From Nocardia sp. BMG51109 (GTDB taxonomy: Bacteria; Actinomycetota; Actinomycetes; Mycobacteriales; Mycobacteriaceae): a stretch of 64,000 bases of DNA. The DNA is taken from the NCBI RefSeq assembly GCF_000526215.1, contig NZ_JAFQ01000004.1:7564001-7628000 (forward strand), written 5' to 3'. Numbering within the stretch: position 1 is the first letter of the stretch; every line of letters begins with the position of its first letter. The translations under genes were made by a program, and so were the position numbers. Under the pieces are notes generated by a model that saw only the letters and a program-made list of their open reading frames with translations, had not been told where the DNA came from and did no database searches. Below, piece after piece: positions 17,385-26,567 of this stretch.

Positions 17385-19127
17385 TCACTGACGGGCCAGT
17401 CGGCGAGGAATGTAGGACAGGACGAACATGAAGGCGGTGTAGAGCACGCCCATCGCCGCCGCCTGCCGCAACGCGCCGCCGTTCTCGAACGCGTCGTAGA
17501 TGGCGATCGAGAGAATCTCGGTATCGCTGGTGTAGAGGAACAGCGGAACGGTGAGTTCACGCATGCTGAGCATCAGGAGCAGCAGGAACGTGGACAGCAG
17601 GCCCACCTTCATCAGTGGCACCGTGATGCGGGTGACGGCCGTGGTGCGGCGCGCGCCGAGCATCACCGCACTGTCCTCGAGGTCCCGGTCGGTGGCCATG
17701 ATGGACGCGGCCACGCCGCGGAATCCCTGCGGCGCCTGAACCGCCAGGAACGCGACGACCAGGACGGCGAGTGTCCCGTACAGCGGCACCGGCAGTACCA
17801 GCCAGGTCCACAGCAGGCCCATGCCCAGAACCACCGCGGGAATGGCCAGCGGCATCATCGTGACGGTTTCGACCAGCGACCGTCCGGACGCCTTCGACCG
17901 GTAGACGACGTAGCCGCAGAGGAAGGCCAGGACCGTGCCTGCCACGGCGGCGAAGAGGCCGACCACCACGCTGTTGAACGCGGCCCCGCGGAACCCGGAC
18001 GACCCCAGGACCTCACCGAAGGAGCTGAAGTCCAGCCCCCCGGACTCGGTCAGCTGACTCATGGACCTCAGATAGGGCGAGGTCTGGCCGGCGGCGACCA
18101 CCAGCGCCAGGATCGGCAGCACGATGGAGACGACGAAGAAGCCGAGGGTCAGCAGGAAGACCGGGATGCGCGCCTTACCCAGGCCGAACTTCTTCTGCCG
18201 CACGCCCTTTCCGGTGACGGTCGTGAAGGAGCGCTTGCGCAGCGCCCGGTTCTGCAGCCATGTCACGAGGACGACGATCGCGACCAGGACCACCGCGATG
18301 GCGGCGCTCTCGTTGCCCCGCGACGGCGTGGCGTTGAGCAACCGGAAGATGAAGGTGGGCAGCGTGTCGACCCCGGCGGGCGTCCCCAGCACCTGGGCGA
18401 CCGGGAAATTCTCGAAGATCAGCGTGAAGGTGAGGATCGCCGAGCCGATCATCGCCGGGAGGGCGAGCGGAAAAGAGACCCGGCCCAGCATGCGCCGAGG
18501 CGTCGCACCGTGGACGCGCGCCGCCTCCTCGAGGTCCGGGCTCATCATCGACATCGCGCCGTGGACCAGCAGGAACGTGTACGGCGAGTAGTACACGGCG
18601 AAGACGAAGATCATCCCGGGCAGGGAGTAGATGTCCAGCGGCACCGACCACCCGAGGTCGCGCTGGGTGATATTGAGCAGGCCGGCGGTCGGGCTTGCGA
18701 GGATGGACCAGGCCAGTGCGCCCACGTAGGACGGCAGGAACAGCGGCATCAGGCCGATCAGATAGACGAACTTCGGCATCGGAATGTCCGAGCGGGCCGC
18801 CAGGAAGGCCAGGCCGCCCCCGATCAGGCAGGCGAGCACGGTGGCACTCACGGCCAGCACGAGCGAGTTGACGAAGGCGTCCTGCACCTCGGGTGCGGAG
18901 AAGATGCGGAAGTTGTCCAGGGTCAGGTCGAAGCTGATATTGCCCGGACGCGGCACGCTCGTGCTCAGGGCGGCGAGCAGGACCAGCGCGGCGGGCAGCA
19001 GGATCAGCACCGCGAGAACCACCAGCAGCGTGCCGGAGGGCAGCCACCTCTTGCGCCACGGAAGGGTGGAGCGCCCCGGGGACGGCGGCTTCGGCCGCGC
19101 CTCGGGGACCGGGGTCATGGTGGCCAT
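17385..19127 (-). CDS. ABC importer permease, fused double-domain (FbpB type)
   Basis: 580 aa, twice the length of a single permease. Two homologous halves of about six membrane segments each carry an EAA loop: EEAARVHGATPRRMLGRVSFPLALP in the first half and EDSAVMLGARRTTAVTRITVPLM in the second. This fused architecture is typical of FbpB and 2-aminoethylphosphonate permeases. It lies 37 bp upstream of the binding protein and 1 bp downstream of the ATPase. Confidence 0.92.
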   Translation of the reverse strand: MATMTPVPEARPKPPSPGRSTLPWRKRWLPSGTLLVVLAVLILLPAALVLLAALSTSVPRPGNISFDLTLDNFRIFSAPEVQDAFVNSLVLAVSATVLACLIGGGLAFLAARSDIPMPKFVYLIGLMPLFLPSYVGALAWSILASPTAGLLNITQRDLGWSVPLDIYSLPGMIFVFAVYYSPYTFLLVHGAMSMMSPDLEEAARVHGATPRRMLGRVSFPLALPAMIGSAILTFTLIFENFPVAQVLGTPAGVDTLPTFIFRLLNATPSRGNESAAIAVVLVAIVVLVTWLQNRALRKRSFTTVTGKGVRQKKFGLGKARIPVFLLTLGFFVVSIVLPILALVVAAGQTSPYLRSMSQLTESGGLDFSSFGEVLGSSGFRGAAFNSVVVGLFAAVAGTVLAFLCGYVVYRSKASGRSLVETVTMMPLAIPAVVLGMGLLWTWLVLPVPLYGTLAVLVVAFLAVQAPQGFRGVAASIMATDRDLEDSAVMLGARRTTAVTRITVPLMKVGLLSTFLLLLMLSMRELTVPLFLYTSDTEILSIAIYDAFENGGALRQAAAMGVLYTAFMFVLSYIPRRLARQ

Positions 19128-19128
19128 A

Positions 19129-20250
19129 TCAGGATTCCTCTCCGGAGGCGGGAACCTCGCCGGGCAGCACCCGGACGTACTTGGGATCGACCTCGACCGC
19201 GACGCGATCGTCCTTGCGGAGCAGGCCGGCCGCCTCCTCGTGGCTCTGCACCTCGATCACCGGACCGGCGTCCAGACGGACCGAACACCGGGCGAACGAG
19301 CCCTGGAAGACGCTGATCTCGACCGTGCCGAGCCACATGTTCGGCCGCTCCGGCGTCGAGCCCTGACCGTCGGCCGCGCCGAGGCGCACGTGCTCGGGCC
19401 GGACGCAGACACTCAGATCGCTCGTATCGTCCGGAAGTTCGGTGCCGAAGGCCATCTCCAGGTCGTGCTCCCGAAGCCGGAGCCGGTCGGAGCGCTCGGC
19501 CGGCGGCCGGACCGGGAAGATGTTGGAGACGCCGAGGAATGCCGCGATGGAGGCCGACGCGGGCGCCCGGTAGGTGTCCCACGGATCCGCCAGCTGGGAG
19601 ATCCTGCCGTCCTGCATGATGGCGATCCGGTCCGCCAGTGCCAGCGCCTCGCCCTGGTCGTGGGTGACGTAAATGCAGGTGAGGCCGAGTTCGAGCTGGA
19701 GTCGGCGCAATTCGACCCGCAGGTCCTCACGCAACCGGGCGTCCAGGTTGGAGAGGGGTTCGTCGAGGAGCATCACCGCCGGCTCCATCGCGAGGCTGCG
19801 GGCCAGGGCGACGCGCTGCATCTGCCCGCCGGACAGCATGCTCGCGCCGCGCGAGGCGAGGTGCGCCAGTCCGACCAGTTCCAGGGTCTCCAGCGCCTTG
19901 GCCCGCGCGTCGGCCTTCGGCCGCTTCTTCATCTTCAGCGGGAAGGCGACATTGTCCAGCACGGTCATGTGGGGCCACACGGCGTAGGACTGGAAGACCA
20001 GGCCGACGTTGCGCCTGTTCGGCGCGATGTTGACCGTCCGCCCGGCGTCGAAGACCGTCGTGCCCCCGATGGTGATCGATCCGCCGCTCGGATCTTCCAG
20101 GCCGGCCACGCAACGCATGGTGCTGGTCTTGCCGCACCCGGACTGTCCCAGCAGCACGAGGGACTCGCCGTGCCGAATGTGGAGGTCGAGGTGTCTGACG
20201 GCGGTGAACTCACCGAAGGTGAGCGAGAGGTCGTCGATGCGCACGTCCAT
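19129..20250 (-). CDS. ABC importer ATPase (FbpC/PotA type)
   Basis: 373 aa from ATG 20250. Walker A GQSGCGKTS, Q-loop VFQSYAVWPHM, signature LSGGQMQRVALARSLA, Walker B VMLLDEPLSNLD and the H-loop THDQGEALALADR are all intact. A C-terminal TOBE domain (residues about 280-373) marks the spermidine/iron/molybdate ATPase group and may sense the cargo. It follows the acyl-CoA synthetase gene by 94 bp, the only sizeable gap in the operon, where an internal promoter could lie. Confidence 0.93.
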   Translation of the reverse strand: MDVRIDDLSLTFGEFTAVRHLDLHIRHGESLVLLGQSGCGKTSTMRCVAGLEDPSGGSITIGGTTVFDAGRTVNIAPNRRNVGLVFQSYAVWPHMTVLDNVAFPLKMKKRPKADARAKALETLELVGLAHLASRGASMLSGGQMQRVALARSLAMEPAVMLLDEPLSNLDARLREDLRVELRRLQLELGLTCIYVTHDQGEALALADRIAIMQDGRISQLADPWDTYRAPASASIAAFLGVSNIFPVRPPAERSDRLRLREHDLEMAFGTELPDDTSDLSVCVRPEHVRLGAADGQGSTPERPNMWLGTVEISVFQGSFARCSVRLDAGPVIEVQSHEEAAGLLRKDDRVAVEVDPKYVRVLPGEVPASGEES

Positions 20251-20344
20251 GGGGATCACTGGCTCCTGCGGGGGTGGAATCTCGGGCAGAGTCGCCGGCC
20301 GGCTGTCGGTCGGGGGCGGGGTGGGGACTGAGGCAACGGCGGTC

Positions 20345-22462
20345 TCACCTCTCCTGGGACAGGCGGACGAGCGCGTCGAGCGCGACCACGCCCCGGCCGC
20401 GGGCCTGCACCGCCACGGGATTGGCCTCCGCCTCCACCACATCGGGTCGTTCCAGCGCCAGCCGCGAGACGGACACCACGGCGTCGGCCAGGGCGTCGAG
20501 GTCGCCGTGGGGCCCGCCGCGGAAACCGCGCGCGATCGCCGTCGCCTTGACCTCCTCGACCATCTCCCGGGCCTGGTCCCGGGTGACCGGCGCCAGCCTC
20601 AGCGACGAGTCCTCGTAGATCTCGGTGTAGACGCCGCCCGCGGCCAGCAGGACCAGCGGCCCGACGGTCGGGCTCACGCGGTAGCCGACCAGTGCTTCGA
20701 ACACCGTCTCCCGGATCATCTCCTGCACGAGGAACCGGGCGACCGTCACCGTGGCGTCGTAGGCGGCGACGCCGGCCACGATGGTGGATATCGCCTCCCG
20801 CAGCCCGGCCCGGTCCTCGACGCCCAAGACCACGGCCCCGGCGTCGGACTTGTGGGGCAACCGGTCGGAGAGCGCCTTGACCACGACCGGAAACCGCGGC
20901 TCGGCCTCGGGCACGCCGTCCACGCCGCATGTCGTCGTGGCCGGGAAGCGGATGCCGAGGGCGGCGAGGACCTCGGCGGACGAGACCTCGTCGAGGGCGC
21001 GGCTGCGCGGCGGGAGCCCGGTCCGCCGGCCACGGAAAATCGCCGGGTCCACGGGCCGGCGTCCCAGGGTCGCGGCCACGGCCTGGGCGCACGCCTCCGC
21101 GGTGCGGAACGCGGGAACGCCCGCCTCGTGCAGCCGGCAGACCGACTCCAGCGCGTCCGGGAGGGCCCAGGCGGCCACCGGGACCGGGCCCTCGGCATGC
21201 TCGGCGATCGCGCTCACGGCCAGCTCCGGGTTGAGCCGCGCCGACGAGCCGATCACGAAGAGCACGAGGTCGAACTCGTCGCTCGCCCGGAGCACCTGCA
21301 GTGCCCCGTCGACCAGCTCGTGCCGGGTGCCGGCGAGGGTGAGGTCGACGATCAGGCTCTCGGCCACCTCGAGTCCCAGCTCCGCGAGCTGGTCGAAGAC
21401 CGTGCGGCTCGGCCGGGTCACCGCGACGCCCAGCGGCTCCAGCTGATCCACCAGGATCGCCGCACCACCCCCGGTGGAGGTGATGACGGCGACACGGCCG
21501 CCGCCCGCCGCGGTGGGCGGGCCGACGCGGCGCTGGAGCGCCTCGGTCTCGATCAGCGCCTCGAAGTTGTCGACCCGGGCGAACCCGCAGGCCCGGAAGT
21601 ACGCTTCGGCCTCGTCGTCCTCGCCGGACAGCGCGCCCGTATGGGAGGCGGCGAGCGCCGCGGCGGCGTCGCTGCGGCCGAGCTTGTAGACGGTGACGGG
21701 TTTCCGCCGGGCCGCCGCCTCGACCGCGAAGGCGCCCAGGGCCGCCGCATTCTCCAGCGACTCCATGAACAGGGTGTACGAGCCGACCTCGGGATCGTCG
21801 AGTGTCGCCGCGCAGATCTCGCCGAGCGTCAGGTCGACCTCGGAACCGGTGGAGACGAAACCCGAGAAACCCAGTCCGCGGGCCTTGGCCCGGGTCATCA
21901 GCGCGCCGATGACGCTGCCGGACTGGGAGGCCACGAACGACGAGCCGGCCGGGATGTCCTCCTCGGCGAAGGCCGCGTTGGCCGTGAGCATCAGCCCGTT
22001 GCGCGGGTTGACGACGCCGATGCTGTTGGGGCCGACGACGCGGACGCCGTACTCGGCCGCCACCGCCAGCAGCTCCCGCAGCCGCTCGGCGCCCTCCGCG
22101 GATTCGCCGAAGCCGCCGGACAGCACGGTGACGAGCGGGACACCCGCCCGGCCGCAGTCCCGCACGGCCGCGACGACCAGCCGGGTGTCGGCCACGATGA
22201 AGACGTGGTCCGGCACCTCCGGGAGGGAGGCGATATCGGGCCAGGCCCGCTCCCCCAGCACCGTCTCCCGGCGCGGGTTGACCGGATAGACGGTGCCGGA
22301 GAAGCCCTGCCGACGCAGGAACCGCAGGGGTCGTGCGGTGGTCTTGCGGGGGTCGTCGGACGCGCCGATGATCGCCACGGAACGGGGGGCGAGCAGCGCC
22401 CGGCCCAGGTCCGCCCGATCCGGCGTCCGCACCTCGACGGCCCGGTCGGTCAGCTCTGTCAT
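20345..22462 (-). CDS. Acyl-CoA synthetase, ADP-forming (NDP-forming) family
   Basis: 705 aa. A CoA-binding domain (APRSVAIIGASDDPRKTTARPLRFL) and succinyl-CoA-ligase-like domains with ASHTGALSGEDD, whose His matches the phosphohistidine of this family, are followed by a C-terminal ATP-grasp domain (FPVVVKALSDRLPHKSDAGAV). No GNAT domain is attached, so this is a synthetase rather than a Pat-type protein acetylase. It would activate the imported carboxylic acid with ATP and CoA. ATG 22462 overlaps the stop of the second PrpD gene (ATGA). Confidence 0.9.
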   Translation of the reverse strand: MTELTDRAVEVRTPDRADLGRALLAPRSVAIIGASDDPRKTTARPLRFLRRQGFSGTVYPVNPRRETVLGERAWPDIASLPEVPDHVFIVADTRLVVAAVRDCGRAGVPLVTVLSGGFGESAEGAERLRELLAVAAEYGVRVVGPNSIGVVNPRNGLMLTANAAFAEEDIPAGSSFVASQSGSVIGALMTRAKARGLGFSGFVSTGSEVDLTLGEICAATLDDPEVGSYTLFMESLENAAALGAFAVEAAARRKPVTVYKLGRSDAAAALAASHTGALSGEDDEAEAYFRACGFARVDNFEALIETEALQRRVGPPTAAGGGRVAVITSTGGGAAILVDQLEPLGVAVTRPSRTVFDQLAELGLEVAESLIVDLTLAGTRHELVDGALQVLRASDEFDLVLFVIGSSARLNPELAVSAIAEHAEGPVPVAAWALPDALESVCRLHEAGVPAFRTAEACAQAVAATLGRRPVDPAIFRGRRTGLPPRSRALDEVSSAEVLAALGIRFPATTTCGVDGVPEAEPRFPVVVKALSDRLPHKSDAGAVVLGVEDRAGLREAISTIVAGVAAYDATVTVARFLVQEMIRETVFEALVGYRVSPTVGPLVLLAAGGVYTEIYEDSSLRLAPVTRDQAREMVEEVKATAIARGFRGGPHGDLDALADAVVSVSRLALERPDVVEAEANPVAVQARGRGVVALDALVRLSQER

Positions 22463-23850
22463 GCCTGTCCCCTCACGTGCCGGTCGACGCGGGCGATGAC
22501 GTCGAGCGATGCGAACGCCCACAGGTCGGCGGCCAGCCCCTCGGCGGCCTCGGTCCCGAGGACGGGCGCGGCGAGCCGGACGAACTTGGCCGTCATCTCG
22601 TCGTCAGTAACCGGGTTACCGGGCTCGCCGTAGGGCAGCTCCACCCGGTGCGACACGACCCGCCCGTCGCGCAGCCGCAGCTCCACCGAGGCGGGACGCA
22701 GCCGCGGGTACTCCGAGTCCGATTGCTCGTCGGCCAAGACCTCGACCCGCGTGGCGAATTCGCGGACCCGAGGGTCCCGGCGCGCCTGTTCGCCGAACTC
22801 GGTCAGGCCGACCTCGTCGTGGGCCAGGGCGGTGGCGAGCGCGAACGGAATGCTCATCTGGGCATCGAGGAGGGAGTCCACGGCGGTCGCCGCGTGGTGG
22901 GAGGCGACCGTGTAGGTCCGCACGGTCGCGCCGGCGGCGTCGTCCAGGCCGATCCCGTGCTCGGCGCGCAGCGCCAGTACCGCATCGAGCGGACCGTGCA
23001 GGTGCCGGCACGACGGGTAGGGCTTGACGTAGGAGTTCAGGACCGCCCAGTCCCGGCCCAGCCCGTCGAGCAGGACGCCCGCGTCGAAGCCGCCGGCGGC
23101 GAACGCGTCCACGTAGCCGTGCGGCGTCTCCAGGATGGAGCGCGGGCCGGTCACACCGGCCACCGCCAGCTCGACGCTGGCCACCGCGTCCCGCGCGGCC
23201 TTGCCCGGGTGGACCCGCTTCACCTCGGCCGACTTGCCGAGGAAGGCGAACAGCCCGCCGGCGTGCGACGCGGCGACACCGAGGGCGTCGTGGAGGCGGT
23301 CGGCGTCCAGCCCGTGCAGCACGGCGACCCCGCAGGTGGCTCCGAGGACCCCCGCCAGCGGTGTGTTGTGGAAGTGGTTGCGCCAGGTCGTCGGGTGACC
23401 CGCCGCGGCGAGTCGCGACGTCACCTCGAGCGCGACCGCCAGGGCCCGCGTCGTGGTCGCGGTGTCGCGGCCCAGCGCCTCCGCCGCCGCGAGCACCGCC
23501 GGGAAGCCGACGCTGCTGGGGTGGACGGAGCCCGGCGTGTAGCCGTCGTCCACCTCGAGGCTGTGGCAGCTGGTCCCGTTGAGCAGGGCGGCGCCCGGTG
23601 CGGAGACCCGGCCGAGGCCGACCGCGGTGGCGCGTGCCCCGCCGTAGGTCGCGGCGACGTGGCCGGCGACCGCGCGGGCAACGCCCGTGGCCGACCCGGG
23701 CACCACGGCCGCCATGTAGTCGACCAGGAGGCGCCGGACGTGGTGGTCGACCTCCGCGGGCAGTGCGGCGGTGGCGGCATCGACCACCCAGGTGACGAGA
23801 GTGTCGGTGGCGCCGTCCAGGGACGTGGCCGTTCGTGCCGCGGTGCTCAT
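22459..23850 (-). CDS. MmgE/PrpD family protein (second copy)
   Basis: 463 aa from ATG 23850. MmgE/PrpD fold: LNGTSCHSLEVDDGYTPGSVHPSSVGFPAVLAAAEALG, then LGATCGVAVLHGL, SAEVKRVHPGKAARDA and the YPSCRHLHGPLDA segment. Characterised members are 2-methylcitrate dehydratase, cis-aconitate decarboxylase and iminodisuccinate epimerase, all acting on di- or tricarboxylates without CoA. No PrpB, PrpC or methylcitrate-cycle gene adjoins it, so a role on another polycarboxylate is likelier. Both its ends are coupled to neighbours by ATGA overlaps. Confidence 0.87.
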   Translation of the reverse strand: MSTAARTATSLDGATDTLVTWVVDAATAALPAEVDHHVRRLLVDYMAAVVPGSATGVARAVAGHVAATYGGARATAVGLGRVSAPGAALLNGTSCHSLEVDDGYTPGSVHPSSVGFPAVLAAAEALGRDTATTTRALAVALEVTSRLAAAGHPTTWRNHFHNTPLAGVLGATCGVAVLHGLDADRLHDALGVAASHAGGLFAFLGKSAEVKRVHPGKAARDAVASVELAVAGVTGPRSILETPHGYVDAFAAGGFDAGVLLDGLGRDWAVLNSYVKPYPSCRHLHGPLDAVLALRAEHGIGLDDAAGATVRTYTVASHHAATAVDSLLDAQMSIPFALATALAHDEVGLTEFGEQARRDPRVREFATRVEVLADEQSDSEYPRLRPASVELRLRDGRVVSHRVELPYGEPGNPVTDDEMTAKFVRLAAPVLGTEAAEGLAADLWAFASLDVIARVDRHVRGQA

Positions 23851-24998
23851 CGGGCCACCGCCCCGGCACGCTGGTCGAAGCGGCGCCCGAAGATCGACTG
23901 GGCGATGGTGTTCTTCAGGATCTCGACCGAGCCTCCCGCGATCATCCAGCCGCGGGTACGCCGGACGATGTACTCCAACGGGAACTCCTGGGAGTAGCCG
24001 CTCGCGCCGAAGACCTGCATGGCGTCGTTGGCGACGGCGAAGGCGGTGCGGTTGGCGTGCAGCTTCGCGATCGCCGCCTCGGTCGAGTCCGGGGTGCCGG
24101 CGTCGGCGTTGGCCACGGCGCGCAGCAGCAGCATCTCGGCGGCATCCAGCTCGACCCGCATATCGGCGAACTTCCATTGCAGGCCCTGGAACTCGCAGAG
24201 GTTCTTCCCGAACTGCGTACGCGCCGAGGCGTGCTCGACCGCCATGTCGTAGGCCTTCTCCGCCAGCGAGAGCGCCCGCGACGCGTTGCCCATCCGCTCC
24301 ACACCGAAGATGGAGAGCATCTTCTTCAGTGCTCCGCTGTCGGCCAGCACGTACTCCTTCGCCACCGTGCACTCGTCGAAGAAGAGCTGGCAGTGCGACT
24401 CCCCGGACATGTGGTACTCCCGCTTGCCCCGCGTGAATCCCGGCGAGTCGAACGGGACCAGCACGGCCCCGATGTCCCGGGAGCTCGGGCCGAATCGGCA
24501 CCAGACCACGGAATGTGTGGCATCCGGCCCGTGCGAGTTCCAGCATTTCTGGCCGTTGAGGACGACGTGGTCGCCCTCGAACCGCGCGGTGGTCCGCAGA
24601 TCGGTGAGCGCGCTGCCGGCCTCCGGCTCGCTCATCCCGGCCGTCACCAGCGCCTTCCCGGCCAGGAACAGCGGGAGCACCTCGGACTTCACGTAGTCGG
24701 AGCCGAAGTTGGCCACCTGGCGGATCGCACCGAAGTTGCTCGCCTGCAACGCATCCGCGCTGTGCGGGCACACCTTCGTGATCGCCATCATGACGAGGAC
24801 GGCGTCCAGCAGCGAGGCGCCCTGGCCCCCGAGCTCGACGGGCAGCGTGAGACCGGTGAGGCCGTTCTCGGCCAGAACTTCGAGGCTGTCCCAGGCGAAT
24901 TCGGTGCGGGTGAACGCGCGTTCGCCGAACTCACGCTGGGCGAGCTTGGTTACCGACTCGACGAGGATGGTCTGTTCGGGAGTGAGGCTGAAATCCAT
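23847..24998 (-). CDS. Acyl-CoA dehydrogenase with relocated catalytic Glu
   Basis: 383 aa. Standard acyl-CoA dehydrogenase fold (TAGMSEPEAGSALTDLRTTA; MQVFGASGYSQEFPLEYIVRR). The usual catalytic EGT motif near the C-terminus is changed to GGS (GWMIAGGSVEILKN). A Glu in FGVERMGNASRALSLAEKA lies where isovaleryl-CoA and long-chain dehydrogenases carry their base in helix G. The enzyme is therefore probably active, possibly on a branched or bulky acyl-CoA. It lies between the two PrpD genes, coupled to the second by an ATGA overlap. Confidence 0.88.
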   Translation of the reverse strand: MDFSLTPEQTILVESVTKLAQREFGERAFTRTEFAWDSLEVLAENGLTGLTLPVELGGQGASLLDAVLVMMAITKVCPHSADALQASNFGAIRQVANFGSDYVKSEVLPLFLAGKALVTAGMSEPEAGSALTDLRTTARFEGDHVVLNGQKCWNSHGPDATHSVVWCRFGPSSRDIGAVLVPFDSPGFTRGKREYHMSGESHCQLFFDECTVAKEYVLADSGALKKMLSIFGVERMGNASRALSLAEKAYDMAVEHASARTQFGKNLCEFQGLQWKFADMRVELDAAEMLLLRAVANADAGTPDSTEAAIAKLHANRTAFAVANDAMQVFGASGYSQEFPLEYIVRRTRGWMIAGGSVEILKNTIAQSIFGRRFDQRAGAVAR

Positions 24999-25020
24999 CT
25001 AGGGTTCCTATCGTCTCTCG

Positions 25021-26352
25021 TTACGGTCGGAGTGAAGTCGTGCAGCGGCCGAGGGCGGCGGCCAGCGCGGGCGCGTCCAGCTCGGGCAGCCGACCGGCCA
25101 GCTGCCGGAGTTCGGCGGACGCGCGGGCGGGATCGTCGTGCGCGGCGACCCGCAGGCAGGAGTCGGCCTTGCGGACGAGTGCCTGCCAGGTCGTGCCCTC
25201 GGCGCCGGGCATCGGCGCCTCGGCGGCGGCGAGGGCGCCGCCGGTCGTCCGGACCTCGACGCGGGCGCCGGTCATCACCGAACTCTCCGGCAGGTCCTGT
25301 TCGACGGTGATCCGGGCGGCCGCCGCGGCGATGTCGGGGTTGCCGAGGCCGTCGCCGTGCAGGGTGGTCAGGTCGTAGCGTCCGGTGACCCACAGCGCCG
25401 CGAGTTGCCACGGGATGGAGAACTGCGCGTCCACCAGCGGGGCGCCGCGGTCCTCGTAGGGCCGTGCGACCAGCGAATACGCCGATCCCTCCGGCACGTG
25501 CACCCGCACCCGCTCGACCTCGCCCCAGCGCGGGTGCCGGTCGCGCAGGCTCTCCGCTGCCGCGAGCGCCGCGTGCGTGTAGCGGCAGGCGGGGTAGGGC
25601 TTCAGGGCGACCCAGCGGCCTTCGAAGTCGCCGTCGAAGAGCTCGGCGAAGCTCACCCCGGAGCCGGGCGCCAGCCCGAAATCGCCGGACAGCCACCCGC
25701 TCGGCCCCTCGACACCCTGGGCGGCCAGGGCGGCGGCGGTGATACCGAACTGCGCCGAGAGGCCCGGCTGGACCCGCTTGGCGACCGAACCGTCCACCAC
25801 GGCCTGGCGGGTGCCGGGCGCCAGCGCCGCACCGAGGGAGAGCGCCATGGCGTGCTCGATCGTGTCGTCGGGCAGCCCCCAGACGGTGGCGGCGGCAGCG
25901 GCCGCCGCGAGAGAGCCGAGGCCCGCGGTGCGGATCACACCGGGGCGGGGACCGGTCACCCGGGCCAGACGGGACAGCAGATGGACGCCGGTGACCAGGC
26001 CGTCCGCGACGCGCTCGCCGTTCGCCCCGGCGGTGGCGGCGGTCGCCAGCACGGTGGGCACCACCACGCTCGCGGTGTGCACGACCGCCTCGTCGTGCGT
26101 GTCGTCGAAATCCCAGGCATGGATGAGCGTGGAGGTCGCCACCACGGCCGCCGGGGCGGACAGGTGCAGGTCGGTCCACGGAACCCGGACGTCGCCGCCG
26201 CCCACCGCACGGAGACCGGCGAGGACGCGCCGGGCATCCGGCGACGCCGTACCCGCCGCGGCGAGCGCGAGGGCGTCGACGAGGAGCAGGCGGAGATGTT
26301 CGCGGTCGCGTTCCGCCAGACCCGTCCATCGCCGGTTGTGAACTTCGGCCAC
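25021..26352 (-). CDS. MmgE/PrpD family protein (first copy)
   Basis: 443 aa from GTG 26352 with AGGAGG 6 nt upstream. The family signature is clear: STLIHAWDFDDTHDEAVVHTASVVVPTVLATA, SVAKRVQPGLSAQFG, and KPYPACRYTHAALAA. It is diverged from the second copy, so the two probably act on different substrates or form a heteromer. First gene of the minus-strand operon; its promoter region faces the GntR/FCD gene and contains two TCTATnGAAT sites. Confidence 0.87.
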   Translation of the reverse strand: MAEVHNRRWTGLAERDREHLRLLLVDALALAAAGTASPDARRVLAGLRAVGGGDVRVPWTDLHLSAPAAVVATSTLIHAWDFDDTHDEAVVHTASVVVPTVLATAATAGANGERVADGLVTGVHLLSRLARVTGPRPGVIRTAGLGSLAAAAAAATVWGLPDDTIEHAMALSLGAALAPGTRQAVVDGSVAKRVQPGLSAQFGITAAALAAQGVEGPSGWLSGDFGLAPGSGVSFAELFDGDFEGRWVALKPYPACRYTHAALAAAESLRDRHPRWGEVERVRVHVPEGSAYSLVARPYEDRGAPLVDAQFSIPWQLAALWVTGRYDLTTLHGDGLGNPDIAAAAARITVEQDLPESSVMTGARVEVRTTGGALAAAEAPMPGAEGTTWQALVRKADSCLRVAAHDDPARASAELRQLAGRLPELDAPALAAALGRCTTSLRP

Positions 26353-26450
26353 CGGGTGCCTCCTGATGCGGTCGCGAATGTTATCGAGTGAGCCCAGTCA
26401 CGTGAGCCAGGTCATAACCCTGGCAGAGAGGTCCGACCTCGTCAATATGT

Positions 26451-26481
26451 TCTATAGAATCTTTTTTCTGATCTATTGAAT
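26451..26481. promoter_or_regulatory. Paired TCTATnGAAT operator between PrpD and GntR genes
   Basis: TCTATAGAAT (26451-26460, inside the perfect palindrome TTCTATAGAA) and TCTATTGAAT (26472-26481) are 21 bp apart, so they face the same side of the helix. They lie in the divergent promoter between the minus-strand catabolic operon and the GntR/FCD gene. Confidence 0.7.
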
Positions 26482-26567
26482 ATGGCGTGTTACCCTGAGA
26501 CTCCCCAGTCGGCGATCCGCCGTGCGCTGGGCGCGAGACGACCGAGTCCGACCAGGAGCCGACCGCA

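Noticed and set aside
16211..20250. Plain iron(III) uptake system
   Set aside because: Sequence family alone would suggest iron, but the genes are last in an operon of PrpD and acyl-CoA enzymes and no iron-type regulator site was seen. Kept as an alternative only.
22459..26352. Methylcitrate cycle
   Set aside because: Two PrpD-family proteins occur, but no methylcitrate synthase or methylisocitrate lyase is nearby and the neighbours are CoA ligases and dehydrogenases.
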